From UBA2988 sp965237965 (GTDB taxonomy: Bacteria; Gemmatimonadota; Gemmatimonadetes; Longimicrobiales; Gaopeijiaceae), in assembly GCA_965237965.1 (NCBI GenBank), contig CBDEGT010000003.1:682001-746000 (forward strand): a stretch of DNA of 64,000 bases. The letters run 5' to 3'. Of the stretch, positions 43,737 to 52,758 are shown in pieces; the stretch's first letter is position 1, and every line of letters starts with the position of its first letter. Made by a program: the position numbers and the translations under genes. Below the pieces are notes generated by a model. It was not told the DNA's origin. It did not search any database and worked only from the letters and a program-made list of their open reading frames with translations.

Positions 43737-45715
43737 CTAGAGTCGTACGGCTTCGATCCCGAGATCGTGACGCTCTACCCATACATGGCCGACTCGCGCG
43801 CGGTGCGCGTGTCCGTGGAGATGGTCACCCCGAGCAGGCTGTCGCTGCCGGTGAAGGAGGATCCCCAACCCTGGCAGGAACGCTTCGACGAGGTATCGGT
43901 CGGATTCAACGAGGGAACTCCACCCGCCGATATCACCGCGGAGGTCGTGTACGCGAACTACGGCCTCGCAGAGGACTACCAAGTCCTGAAGGAGCGCGGC
44001 ATCAGTGTCGAGGGCAAGATCGTGCTCGTGCGGTCGGGTGGGGGTCAACGCAGTGAGAAACCCTATCAGGCCCACGTTCACGGTGCGGCGGGCTTGATCA
44101 TGTACAACGACCCGGCCAATGACGGCTACGTGCGGGGCGTGGTGTACCCGGACGGCCCGTGGCGGGCGCCACAGTGCATCGAGAGGGGCACGCTCTACCG
44201 CTGGTCACTCTATGCCGGGGATCCCCTCACGCCTGGCTGGCCAGCGACGAAGCATGCACCCCGGATTCCAGTGGAGGAATCCAATGAGGGCAAGATTCCT
44301 CCAACGACGACCATCGGTTATGGAGCCGCTCAACAGATCTTCGAGAAGCTGACCGGCCCGGCTGCTCCCGATGAATGGCAGGGTGGGTTTCCCTTCACCT
44401 ACCGCCTCGGCGGCCTTGGATCACCCACGGTTCACCTCCAGATCGACATTGAGTACGCGCCACGTCCGTCTGAGACCGTAGTGGTACGGATCCCCGGCAG
44501 CGAACGTCCCGACGAGATGGTCACTATCGGCTCACACTGGGACACCTGGGCGTACGGGACCACTGACAATACGGCAGGCGCGACCATGCTACTCGAGGTG
44601 GCGCGCGGCCTCGGAACACTTGTCGATCGTGGATGGCGGCCGAAACGGACCCTGCTCGTGGCGTTCTTTGGATCGGAAGACAGGGGGATAACGGGCTCGA
44701 CGGAGTTCGCTGAGCAGTTGGGAGCAGGTGTGGACAGGATAGTGGCGTTTATCAACCCGGCCCACTTGGTGGGCCCGACATTCCGCGCGTCGACCCTGCC
44801 CGCCCTGGACGAATTTCTCTTCGATGCAGCCCGCCGCGTCGAATGGGGTGAAACGGGCCACACGATCTATCAGAGTTGGTCCGGAGGCGCCGGAGAACCC
44901 AGCGTGGGGCGGCGGTACGGAAGCGATACGATGGCCTTTCTGTATCATTTCGGTGCTCCGGTGATGTCCATTGGCGCATCGAGCGAGGGGACCAGGTATC
45001 ATTCCGCCTGTGACGACTTCCGCAGCCAGAGAATCTTCGATGATCCGGATCTCCTCTATCAAGCTTCCATGGCAAGATTGAATGGTCTCTTGGCCATGCG
45101 ACTCGCCGGTTCCGATCTCCTTCCGTTCCGTTACAGTCGCTACGCTGAGCAGGTGGCCGAATATCTCCGTGAGCTCGAGGGGGTCCAGAGGACTGAGCTG
45201 GGTCGAGTGGCCATAAGCTTGGATCGCCACATCGAACAGGCTGCAGAATGGGCGGAGGCCGCCCGTGGGTTCGAGGCCGAGGCAAACAGACTTCTGGCAA
45301 GCAGCGGGGGGTCCTCGAGCTTGAGCCGGCTGAACCGTGCGCTCATGAAGGTGGAGCGCTCCCTCCTCATCCGTCGTGGGCTCCCGGGTCGCTTCTGGTA
45401 CGCGCATCAGATCTACGCCCCCGAGCTGCATAACGGGTTTGCCGTCGAGACGCTGCCTGGGATTCGTGATGCGCTGTTCTTGGATGAGAACTTCGATGAG
45501 GCCGCTCGATATGCGTCGGATCTCCTCGATAGCCTTCATGAAGCGACAACAATCTTCCGAGAGGCCATACGGCCGGTCGCCACACCCTTGCCATGAGCCG
45601 GAGACCTTGCTCTGTACCCGTTTCGTGAGAGGGGGCCGGACCCGGAGCTGTACGCGCCCTGGACCCAACCTCCCGTCGTACCCTTGGACCGGCGCCTCCA
45701 AGCGGTCCCATTTCC

Positions 45716-45753
45716 CGTGACCCTGCTGCCGACAACTCGTCGACAGGGTCACG
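45716..45753. terminator. Bidirectional terminator between the two M28 genes
   Basis: CGTGACCCTG and CAGGGTCACG form a perfect 10-bp stem around an inner CGAC/GTCG stem. It lies between the stop codons of two convergent peptidase genes and could end both transcripts. Confidence 0.65.
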
Positions 45754-45774
45754 CGGTCACTAGGACGCCGTCTG

Positions 45775-47925
45775 TCAGCGGACGCCCTCCTCGAAGATCC
45801 GGGTCGCCTCGAGGAGACTCTCGAAGAGCTCGGACTCGTACGTCGCAGCATCGTCCGCATCCTCGTGAACGAAAAGCGCGTCATGGAGGCCGGGGAGTAT
45901 CTCCACGGCGAAGCCGTTGTGGAATTGCGGGGCGTAGATCTGGTGCAAGAACCAGGAGCGACCCGGAAGCCCGCGACGGCTGAGAAGGGCTCGCTCTACA
46001 CTCATCAGCGCCCGGTTCAGCGGGGCGAAGCTCGCCGCATCCTCGCCGCTCGCCAGGCGCCCAGTCGCCATCCCCTCGAACCTCCGGGCGGCGTCAGCCC
46101 ACGCGCTGGCCTGCTCAATGTCGCGGCTCACGTCGACGACGACCCGGCCGAGCTCGGTCCGCTGGACCCCTTCGAAGTCGCGCAGGTTTTCGGCAACCTC
46201 TTCGGCGTAGCGACTGTAGCGCAACGGGAGGAGGTCGGCGCCCGCGAGACGGATGGCGAGGAGGCCGCTGATCTGCGACACGGCGGTCTGATACCGCATC
46301 CCTGGATCGGTAAACTTTTCCATGGCCTGGAAATCGTCACAGATGGAGTGATACCGACCTCCGTCGCTCCTTGCTCCGATCGAGATGACGGGAGTACCGA
46401 AGCGATCCAGGAACGACATGTGGTCGGTGCCGCCTCCGAGGCGGCCGACCCGCGGCTCTCCGCTCTCGGAGCTCCCGGACAAGTTCTCGTAGATCGTGGT
46501 ACCGGTTCCGCCCCATTCGACTCGTCGGGCGGCGTCCAAGAGGAACTCGTCGAGAGCCGGCACGGCAGACGCCCGGAAGCTCGAGCCCACGACATGCGCC
46601 GGGTTGATGAAGGCCACCACTTTGTCCATCCCGGCCCCCAGTAGCTCGGTGAACTCTGTCGAGCCAATGATCCCCCGGTCTTCCGATCCGAAGAACGCCA
46701 CGAGTAGCGTCCGCTTCGGGCGCCATCCAGCATCGAGGAGGGCGCCCAGGCCGCGGGCCATCTCCAACTGCGTGGTCACCCCGCCCGTGTTATCGCGCGT
46801 TCCGTAGGCCCAGGTGTCGTAATGGGTCCCGATCACGACCATCTCGTCGGGGCGCTCGCTGCCGTGGATCCGTGCGATGACGTTCCACGCGGCGCGCGGC
46901 TCGTACTGAGCGTCGATCTGGAGACGGACGGTCGTCGAACCCGGACCGCCGAGGCGATATGTGAACGGGAGCCCGCCCTGCCATCCCTCGGGAACGACGG
47001 GACCCTTGAGGTTCTCCAGAAGTGGTCGCGCGGCGCCGTACCCGATGGATGTCGTTGGAGGGATCTGGCTGATGTTCGACTCCTCGACCGGGATGCGGGG
47101 CGCATGCTTCGTGGCCGCCCAGCCGGGCGTCAGTGGGTCCCCCGCGTACTGGGTCCAACGATTGACCGTGCCCCGCTCGATGCAATCCGGAGCCCGCCAG
47201 GGACCCTCGGGGTAGACCGTCCCCCGCACGTTGCCGTCGTCGGCCGGATCAGAATACATGATCACGCCCGCGGCGCCGTGGATGTAGGCCTGATAGGGCT
47301 TCTCACCGCGTTGCACGCCACCGTGGCGCACGAGGACGACCCTGCCTTCGACGCTCACGCCACGCTCTTCCAACACCTCGTAGTCCTCCGCCCTGCCGTA
47401 GTTCGCGTAGACTGCCTCGGCGGTGACGTCGCCCGACGGGGTGCCCTCGCTGAATCCGACCGAGATCTCGTCGAAACGCTCCCACCACGGCCGGGGATTC
47501 TCTTTGACCGCCAGCGAAAGCCTGCTTGGGGCCACCATATCCACGGCCACGCGCACCTCGCTGGGGTCGACCATGTACCCATAGAAGGTCTCGACGTCCA
47601 CTTCGAGGCCGTACGATTCGAGCTCCGCCACGATGTATTGAACGCGACGCCACGCACCCGGAGTCCCGTCCTCCGCGGGACTCCTCGCCAGATATTCGTG
47701 GTAATCCAGAATCCTCCCCGGGTCCGTCGAGCCGAGGAATTGGTCCTCGTACCGTGCTTCCGTCCTGGACCTCTCTGGAGTAAACCCTGGTATCTGCTGC
47801 TGTACGGCGCCCCGGATCGGCGTGCTCGCCCCGAGCGCGAGGATGACAGCCGCGATGCTGAGGGTGATCCTGCTTCCCGCCGCTCCTCGACTGCTTCGCC
47901 GTTCCTGTTCATCCAAAGTGATCAT
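45775..47925 (-). CDS. M28-family peptidase, glutamate carboxypeptidase II-like
   Basis: The 716-residue intact paralog of the interrupted gene starts at the ATG at 47923-47925. It has a signal peptide ending GAVQQQIPG, a protease-associated domain (VYANYGRAEDYEVLEERGVSVEGRVVLVRHGG... IHGAAGVIMYSD) and the M28 catalytic domain. Metal-site segments are GTHYDTWAYGTRDNTGG and FFGSEDRGIIGSTEF. A C-terminal dimerisation helix bundle (SVERALLSRRGLPGRSWFLHQIYAPQFHNGFAVEILPG) closes it. GCPII relatives remove C-terminal residues from peptides, so this is probably a periplasmic or secreted exopeptidase. The normal Glu-Glu pair reads Glu-Asp. A strong GGGGAG precedes the start. Confidence 0.92.
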   Translation of the reverse strand: MITLDEQERRSSRGAAGSRITLSIAAVILALGASTPIRGAVQQQIPGFTPERSRTEARYEDQFLGSTDPGRILDYHEYLARSPAEDGTPGAWRRVQYIVAELESYGLEVDVETFYGYMVDPSEVRVAVDMVAPSRLSLAVKENPRPWWERFDEISVGFSEGTPSGDVTAEAVYANYGRAEDYEVLEERGVSVEGRVVLVRHGGVQRGEKPYQAYIHGAAGVIMYSDPADDGNVRGTVYPEGPWRAPDCIERGTVNRWTQYAGDPLTPGWAATKHAPRIPVEESNISQIPPTTSIGYGAARPLLENLKGPVVPEGWQGGLPFTYRLGGPGSTTVRLQIDAQYEPRAAWNVIARIHGSERPDEMVVIGTHYDTWAYGTRDNTGGVTTQLEMARGLGALLDAGWRPKRTLLVAFFGSEDRGIIGSTEFTELLGAGMDKVVAFINPAHVVGSSFRASAVPALDEFLLDAARRVEWGGTGTTIYENLSGSSESGEPRVGRLGGGTDHMSFLDRFGTPVISIGARSDGGRYHSICDDFQAMEKFTDPGMRYQTAVSQISGLLAIRLAGADLLPLRYSRYAEEVAENLRDFEGVQRTELGRVVVDVSRDIEQASAWADAARRFEGMATGRLASGEDAASFAPLNRALMSVERALLSRRGLPGRSWFLHQIYAPQFHNGFAVEILPGLHDALFVHEDADDAATYESELFESLLEATRIFEEGVR

Positions 47926-47978
47926 CAACCTTTCTCCCCTTTCCGAGGGTGCTGGACGAGGTGGCGCCCAGGGCGTAT

Positions 47979-49121
47979 CTAATCCTCTAAGACCAAGTGC
48001 CTCCCGATGAGCTTGTTCGGATCCGCCCCAGGCTTGGGAACGTACTTGTCCGCATGGCCACTGTCCCAGTTGACGACATACACGTTGCCTTCCTGGTCCA
48101 CGTCGATTTGGTGCGGGCGCGACATCCCACCTGGCCCAAAGCCGCTTGCCGTCCCCCCGTACGTGCCCCAGAAGTACTGGAGCTCCCCTTCGGTGTCGTA
48201 CTTGAGAATCCGGTTCAGTACTGCCGAGGTTACCCAGACCGCGTTGTTCTCGTCGATGTGGATATCGACGGGGAAGAAGATGTTAGGCCACTCCTTGATA
48301 AACTCACCGTTCTCCGTAAAAACCTGAATGCGACTGTTGCCACGGTCGGCGACGTAGACGCGACCATCCCGGTCTACTTCCACGCCGTGGACGAGGTCGA
48401 ACTGTCCGGGGCCGGTTCCGAGCTCTCCCCACTCCATCAGGTATTCGCCGGCCGCGTTGTACTTGATAATGCGCGAGTTCAAGTACCCATCGCTGAGGAG
48501 GAAGCTGCCGTCCGGGAGGAAGGCGAGCGTGGACGGCCAGCCGAAGTCGAGCGGTCCCGGGTCCTGATTCACCCATTCCTGTTCCTGAGGGTTGGGATCT
48601 CTCAGCCGCATCACCAACCTGCTCCCGTCATTGGTAAACTTGAGTATTTGCTCATGGACCCCATTTCCGCCGAGCTCGACGACCCAAACGTGGCGCTCGG
48701 GATCGTAGGGACTGATGTAGAGGTGATGGGGGTTGTTCACGATCGAGTCCTACTGCGTCCACCTCTCTGTGAGGTTCCCGTCTCCATCGACGACGACGAT
48801 GTAGTTGGTGCTGCCAGGCCTCTCCCTCCCGCCTACGTCCGACGAGCCGCCCGGAGCCTCGCGGTCCCCCCAGGCGCTCACGATGATCCGGTCGGGGTTG
48901 TCCACGGCGACCCCCCCCAGCTCCCCCCACGCCCAGGTGTCATCGTGGTCCGGCGCCGGCTTCCACCAGTTCGCTACGGCGTCGTACTCGCCGGTCCTCG
49001 CGTCCCCACCATCCTCGGTCGCCCGCGGAAGGGGCACGGCCTGGTCTCCTCCGACGCAGCCGGACAGTGCCGCCAGTCCAGCAGCAAGCCAAAGTGCCGC
49101 ACCAATGGACTCCATTCTCAT
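47979..49121 (-). pseudogene. NHL-repeat lipoprotein paralog 4 with one in-frame stop
   Basis: From the ATG at 49119-49121 (AGAGGAG at about 7 nt) a lipoprotein signal (ALSGCVGGDQ) and the shared KGGD-like N-terminus run to ERWTQ. There a TAG at 48750-48752 replaces the TGG of the conserved QWDS in paralogs 1-3. The same frame then continues without further damage (DSIVNNPHHLYISPYDPERHVWVV... to LIGRHLVLED). A single substitution therefore separates this from an intact 380-residue propeller lipoprotein. Either it is a very young pseudogene, or the codon is read through, or it is a sequencing error. Confidence 0.85.
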
Positions 49122-49402
49122 GATGCTTCTCCTCTTACTCGAGGCCCCCACGGGTGCAGGCTGAAGTGCCTTGTGGCAATCCCGATCCTTCATCACGCGC
49201 TGGACGTCGTGCAGTTCTTCTTTTTCCGGCCCCGATGTTAGCCACCGTGCCGTTCCGTTGCAACGAAAACGCCCGCATGTTCCTCGGCGATCGATGACCC
49301 TCTCCGTCGTACGAGGAGATGGGCCGGCTACGTCGCACGGTGGAAAGCCAAGCAATACCGATTCTAAGGCTCGTCGAATTGGCGCTCCGTCAGCGGGAAG
49401 GC

Positions 49403-50881
49403 TTATCCGTAAGATCCTGTCAGGGCTCCCACCGTCAGAACTGAAAGACTCACGCACAGAGCGGCCGCCAGTGTCATCCAGATACCAGCCTTGGCCATGT
49501 CTCGAATAGAAAAGTACCCCGAGGCATAAGGTATGACGGTCGTCGGGCCCTCCGTGACCAGAATGAACGCCAGCGACGAGGAAAAGGCAGCGGGTCCGAT
49601 AACAACCCAGGGATCCATGTTGAGATCATGAGCCAAGGCAATGAGGATCGGAATGATGATGGTTCCCGTTACCGTGTTGCTTGAGAACATCAGGTGCAGA
49701 AGGGCAACCATGACCACAATCACGAAAGGCCGGATGGCAAAATGGATCGAACCCAGATAGCCCATTAGAAGCCAAGCCAGCCATCGGGCCGCGCCGGTCT
49801 CATAGATCGTCAGGCCCAGAGAAAGGCCGGCCACGATCAACAGGATCCCCCCCCAGTTGATCCCCTCTTCCGCCTCCTTCCATGAAAGAACACCCATCTT
49901 CGGAAGGAACAAAGAAAGGCCTCCGAAGAGAGCCACAGCTTCAATCGACAGACGCACAGCGCCATCCGTCAGATTCCTGACGAGGGGGGCCACCAGCCAG
50001 AGAGATATGGTCAAGAAGAACACGACCAGAGTCTTCACCTCGCCTGGGTCGAGAGGCCTCCCATTCTTCCGACCCTCGTCCATGTCACCGCTTTCAAGAG
50101 ACAGCGTCTCGATTTCCAGCGGAAACGTCTTGACCAAGATCAGCCACCCGAGTGGAATCATCATGAGGGTTGCAGGCAAGCCAAGTGACATCCACGTCAG
50201 GAACGAGATATCCACCTGGGCCAACTCATCCAGATAGCGGATGGCAACGGGATTCGCCCCGGTCCCTGCGGGGGTCGATATGCCTCCGATCAAGGGCCCG
50301 AAGGCACAGGAGATCATCAGAGCCCTGCCAAAGTTGCTCTGCAGTGGCCGCAATCCTGCTTCCTTAAGCAGCCCTACCCCCAATGGAAACATGATGGCCG
50401 CGACTGCCATGTCGGTGATCCACATCGACATCATCGCGCCCGCGAAAAGAAATCCAAATAGCACCCTGTCAGTCCGGCTCCCCGCCTTCTGCACAATGAA
50501 GTAGGCCAGACGAGTTCCCAAGCCACATCGAGTGAAAGCGGTTGAAAGGAGTAGCACACCAATAAAGAACACGATGATCGGATCACCGAATCCGGTTCTG
50601 ACCACAACTCGAAAGTCCTCGATTCCGAAAACGGGAATCAAAAGAATCACAGAAAGGGCAGTCACTGGAAAAGGGATGGTCTCCGTGACCCAGAGCGTGA
50701 CGGCAAACGCCAGGATTGCAAGGCACGTCTTGCCCGCTGCGGTCAGGTCGATCAGCTGACCGCCCCGCTCCAGAGGTCCTGGGACCGGAAGAAGATCGAT
50801 GGCCAGCATCAAAACCACGGCACCCACGAACGTCCAGACATCTCGGCCAGAATTGCGTTCTCTCTGCACGTGGAATGTCAC
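49403..50881 (-). CDS. DASS/SLC13-family anion:sodium symporter
   Basis: The 492-residue protein has about 11-12 membrane helices and the divalent anion:Na+ symporter hallmarks. Two are TEXIPFPVTALSVILLIPVFGI-like sequence near residue 70 and the paired reentrant motifs GGISTPAGTGANPVA and SSNTVTGTIIIPILIALA. Family members carry dicarboxylates, citrate or sulfate; others carry organic sulfonates or taurine. The GTG at 50879-50881 has GGAGG at 5-nt spacing. It is the last gene of a minus-strand run that begins with an acylating aldehyde dehydrogenase and an acyl-CoA ligase, which suggests it imports their substrate. Confidence 0.92.
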   Translation of the reverse strand: MTFHVQRERNSGRDVWTFVGAVVLMLAIDLLPVPGPLERGGQLIDLTAAGKTCLAILAFAVTLWVTETIPFPVTALSVILLIPVFGIEDFRVVVRTGFGDPIIVFFIGVLLLSTAFTRCGLGTRLAYFIVQKAGSRTDRVLFGFLFAGAMMSMWITDMAVAAIMFPLGVGLLKEAGLRPLQSNFGRALMISCAFGPLIGGISTPAGTGANPVAIRYLDELAQVDISFLTWMSLGLPATLMMIPLGWLILVKTFPLEIETLSLESGDMDEGRKNGRPLDPGEVKTLVVFFLTISLWLVAPLVRNLTDGAVRLSIEAVALFGGLSLFLPKMGVLSWKEAEEGINWGGILLIVAGLSLGLTIYETGAARWLAWLLMGYLGSIHFAIRPFVIVVMVALLHLMFSSNTVTGTIIIPILIALAHDLNMDPWVVIGPAAFSSSLAFILVTEGPTTVIPYASGYFSIRDMAKAGIWMTLAAALCVSLSVLTVGALTGSYG

Positions 50882-51027
50882 GCTGTCCTCCGCAGTAGGT
50901 CCGACGAATTCGGTGAACCACTCCCAGACGAAGATCGGTCTTGCTGAAACGCTCTGTGCAACTCGGCTTGCCAGAGCAGCGATTCGGAGCGTACGGCTGG
51001 GGCTGAAGACGGAAGTGCGGCAGCAGC

Positions 51028-52674
51028 TTAACTCCCCTCGGCCTCACTGCTTGTGTCCCCCGCTCCGGCTTCTTTGATCGGTTTCGCTTGACCTTCCGGT
51101 GCTTGGAACAACCTCTTCAGTCTGAGCCGTTGAAGCTTACCAGAAGGACCCCGCGGCAAAACATCGACCGCTCGAATGATGGCAGGCGACTTGTAGCGGC
51201 CAAGGTCCTGACCACAGAATTCGTGGATCTCAAGAGCGACGGGACACGACTTCTCCGCATCCTTGAAGGGGCACGAGGGGAAACGAGAGTGGGGATCCAG
51301 ACCGCGCTCGATACAGCATGCTCCCGACTTGAGTATGATGCAGGCGGCAATATCCTCACCATAGTGCTCGTCGAAAATTCCTACCGCTCCCGCCTCCAGC
51401 ACCGCAGGATGTCTGCACAGTACTTCATCGATTTCCCGGGGGGCGATGTTCTCACCACCTTTGATGATGAGTTCCCCGAGTCTGCCTGTGATGAAAAAGA
51501 ACCCATCTGAGTCCCGGTAGGCCAGGTCGCCGGTGTGCAGCCAACCATCCGGCTCCAAGCGCTCTCGGGTAATCTCCGGGGCCTGGTAGTAACACTTCAT
51601 CACATTCGACCCTCGAACCAACACTTCACCGACGTTGCCAGCCGATACCTCGTCTCCTTTAGGACCCACAACCTTCACGTCATTGCCGTAGGGGAGACCG
51701 GGCGAGCCCACCTTTCGTTCGTCGGGGGGCATGGGATTGGCGAGGATCTGGGCAGCGGTCTCCGTCAGCCCCATCGTCTCAATCATAGGCAGGTTGAATT
51801 TGTCTTCAAAAGCTTTGTGATGAACAGCTGCCAGCGGCGCGGAAGCCGACCGGGTGAACCGCAACCGTCCGGCGTCCTTGGGTTCTGGCCTGTCCAAGAG
51901 ATAGGAAACGATAGTCGGCACCACGCTGAGCCATGTGCAGTTGTGATTCACCGCCAGATCCCAAAAGCGGGAAACGCTGAAGCGGTGGGGCAAAACCACA
52001 CTACCTCCACTGACGAGCGGTGCTATCAGCGTCACCATCTGGGCATTTATGTGATACAGAGGAAGTACGCACAGGGCCCGATCGGCCTCGGTCAATTGGT
52101 GCGCCCCCGCGGTGTTCCTACCGCCAGCTACGAGATTCTTATGGGTCAACACCACACCCTTAGGGAGACCTGTGGTCCCCGATGTGTAGATCAGCTGGCC
52201 TTCATCATTCTCTTCCAGGGCAGGCAACTCCAATCCTTGATGAGTCGAGGGGGCAAGAGGATTTTCGGGTGAGTCCACATCAATCTCCAAGAGGGAAACG
52301 GCCTCTGCCAGCCCCGCAATGCACGGCTCCAGCCGCTCCCGGTGGTTCGGGGACACGAGGATCAACCGCGTGCCGGATTGCCTCACGACATAGGTTAGAT
52401 GCGACGCCTGGGCCTGCGCGTTCAGAGGGGTGACCACGAAGCCCCCGTACAGCGCTCCGAGAAAAATCTCGGCCGTCTGAAAACCGTTGTCGAGCATGTA
52501 GGCGAGGCGATCACCCTTCTTCAGGCCGATGGCCAGCAAGGAGCCAGCCAGCGCTATGCAATCCTCTTGCAGTTGGGCAAACGTCAGTTGCAGACCCGGC
52601 TCGGGCGCCACCAGATAGACGTCGTCAGGTCTTTCTTGGGCCAACCGATCGACGATACTCCTCAGTGTCTCCAT
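51028..52674 (-). CDS. AMP-forming acyl-CoA synthetase (SauT-like by context)
   Basis: The 548-residue enzyme belongs to the ANL superfamily. It shows the P-loop-like LIYTSGTTGLPKGVVLTH, the ETMGLTETAAQIL A5 motif, DGWLHTGDLAYRDSDGFFFITGR (A7/A8) and the closing PRGPSGKLQR lysine. It activates a carboxylate with ATP and CoA. Next to a SauS-like dehydrogenase the natural guess is sulfoacetate, as for SauT, though other short acids are possible. The C-terminal subdomain carries an unusual cysteine cluster (C453, C454, C468, C477, C487) in a roughly 28-residue insertion after IILKSGA. The ATG at 52674 has GGAGG about 10 nt upstream; an ATG at 52713 has none. Confidence 0.88.
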   Translation of the reverse strand: METLRSIVDRLAQERPDDVYLVAPEPGLQLTFAQLQEDCIALAGSLLAIGLKKGDRLAYMLDNGFQTAEIFLGALYGGFVVTPLNAQAQASHLTYVVRQSGTRLILVSPNHRERLEPCIAGLAEAVSLLEIDVDSPENPLAPSTHQGLELPALEENDEGQLIYTSGTTGLPKGVVLTHKNLVAGGRNTAGAHQLTEADRALCVLPLYHINAQMVTLIAPLVSGGSVVLPHRFSVSRFWDLAVNHNCTWLSVVPTIVSYLLDRPEPKDAGRLRFTRSASAPLAAVHHKAFEDKFNLPMIETMGLTETAAQILANPMPPDERKVGSPGLPYGNDVKVVGPKGDEVSAGNVGEVLVRGSNVMKCYYQAPEITRERLEPDGWLHTGDLAYRDSDGFFFITGRLGELIIKGGENIAPREIDEVLCRHPAVLEAGAVGIFDEHYGEDIAACIILKSGACCIERGLDPHSRFPSCPFKDAEKSCPVALEIHEFCGQDLGRYKSPAIIRAVDVLPRGPSGKLQRLRLKRLFQAPEGQAKPIKEAGAGDTSSEAEGS

Positions 52675-52758
52675 GCTCCAAAGTTCCTCCGTCCATACCA
52701 CTGGGCCAGACATCGATCGGCTGCGTACCCCTGCCTACGACTTCCTATCTCCCGTACT

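Larger units (their letters stand above)
42228..45596 (+). pseudogene. M28 peptidase gene (GCPII-like) interrupted by an IS5-group element
   Basis: The first part (42228-42534) encodes a signal peptide ending GVSAQQQIPG and the N-terminus to YIQSEL. The rest (43741-45596) continues ESYGFDPEIV through to the stop. Removing the element and one copy of CTAG restores the frame exactly, as the intact paralog (AELESYGLEV) shows. The downstream part has a protease-associated domain (VVYANYG...HVHGAAGLIMYND) and the M28 metal residues (SHWDTW, TDNTAG, SEDRG). A transferrin-receptor-like dimerisation domain closes it. The second metal-site Glu is Asp in this family pair. The left part terminates shortly inside the element, so no full enzyme is made unless the element leaves. 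The start ATG at 42228 has GGAG upstream. Confidence 0.88.
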
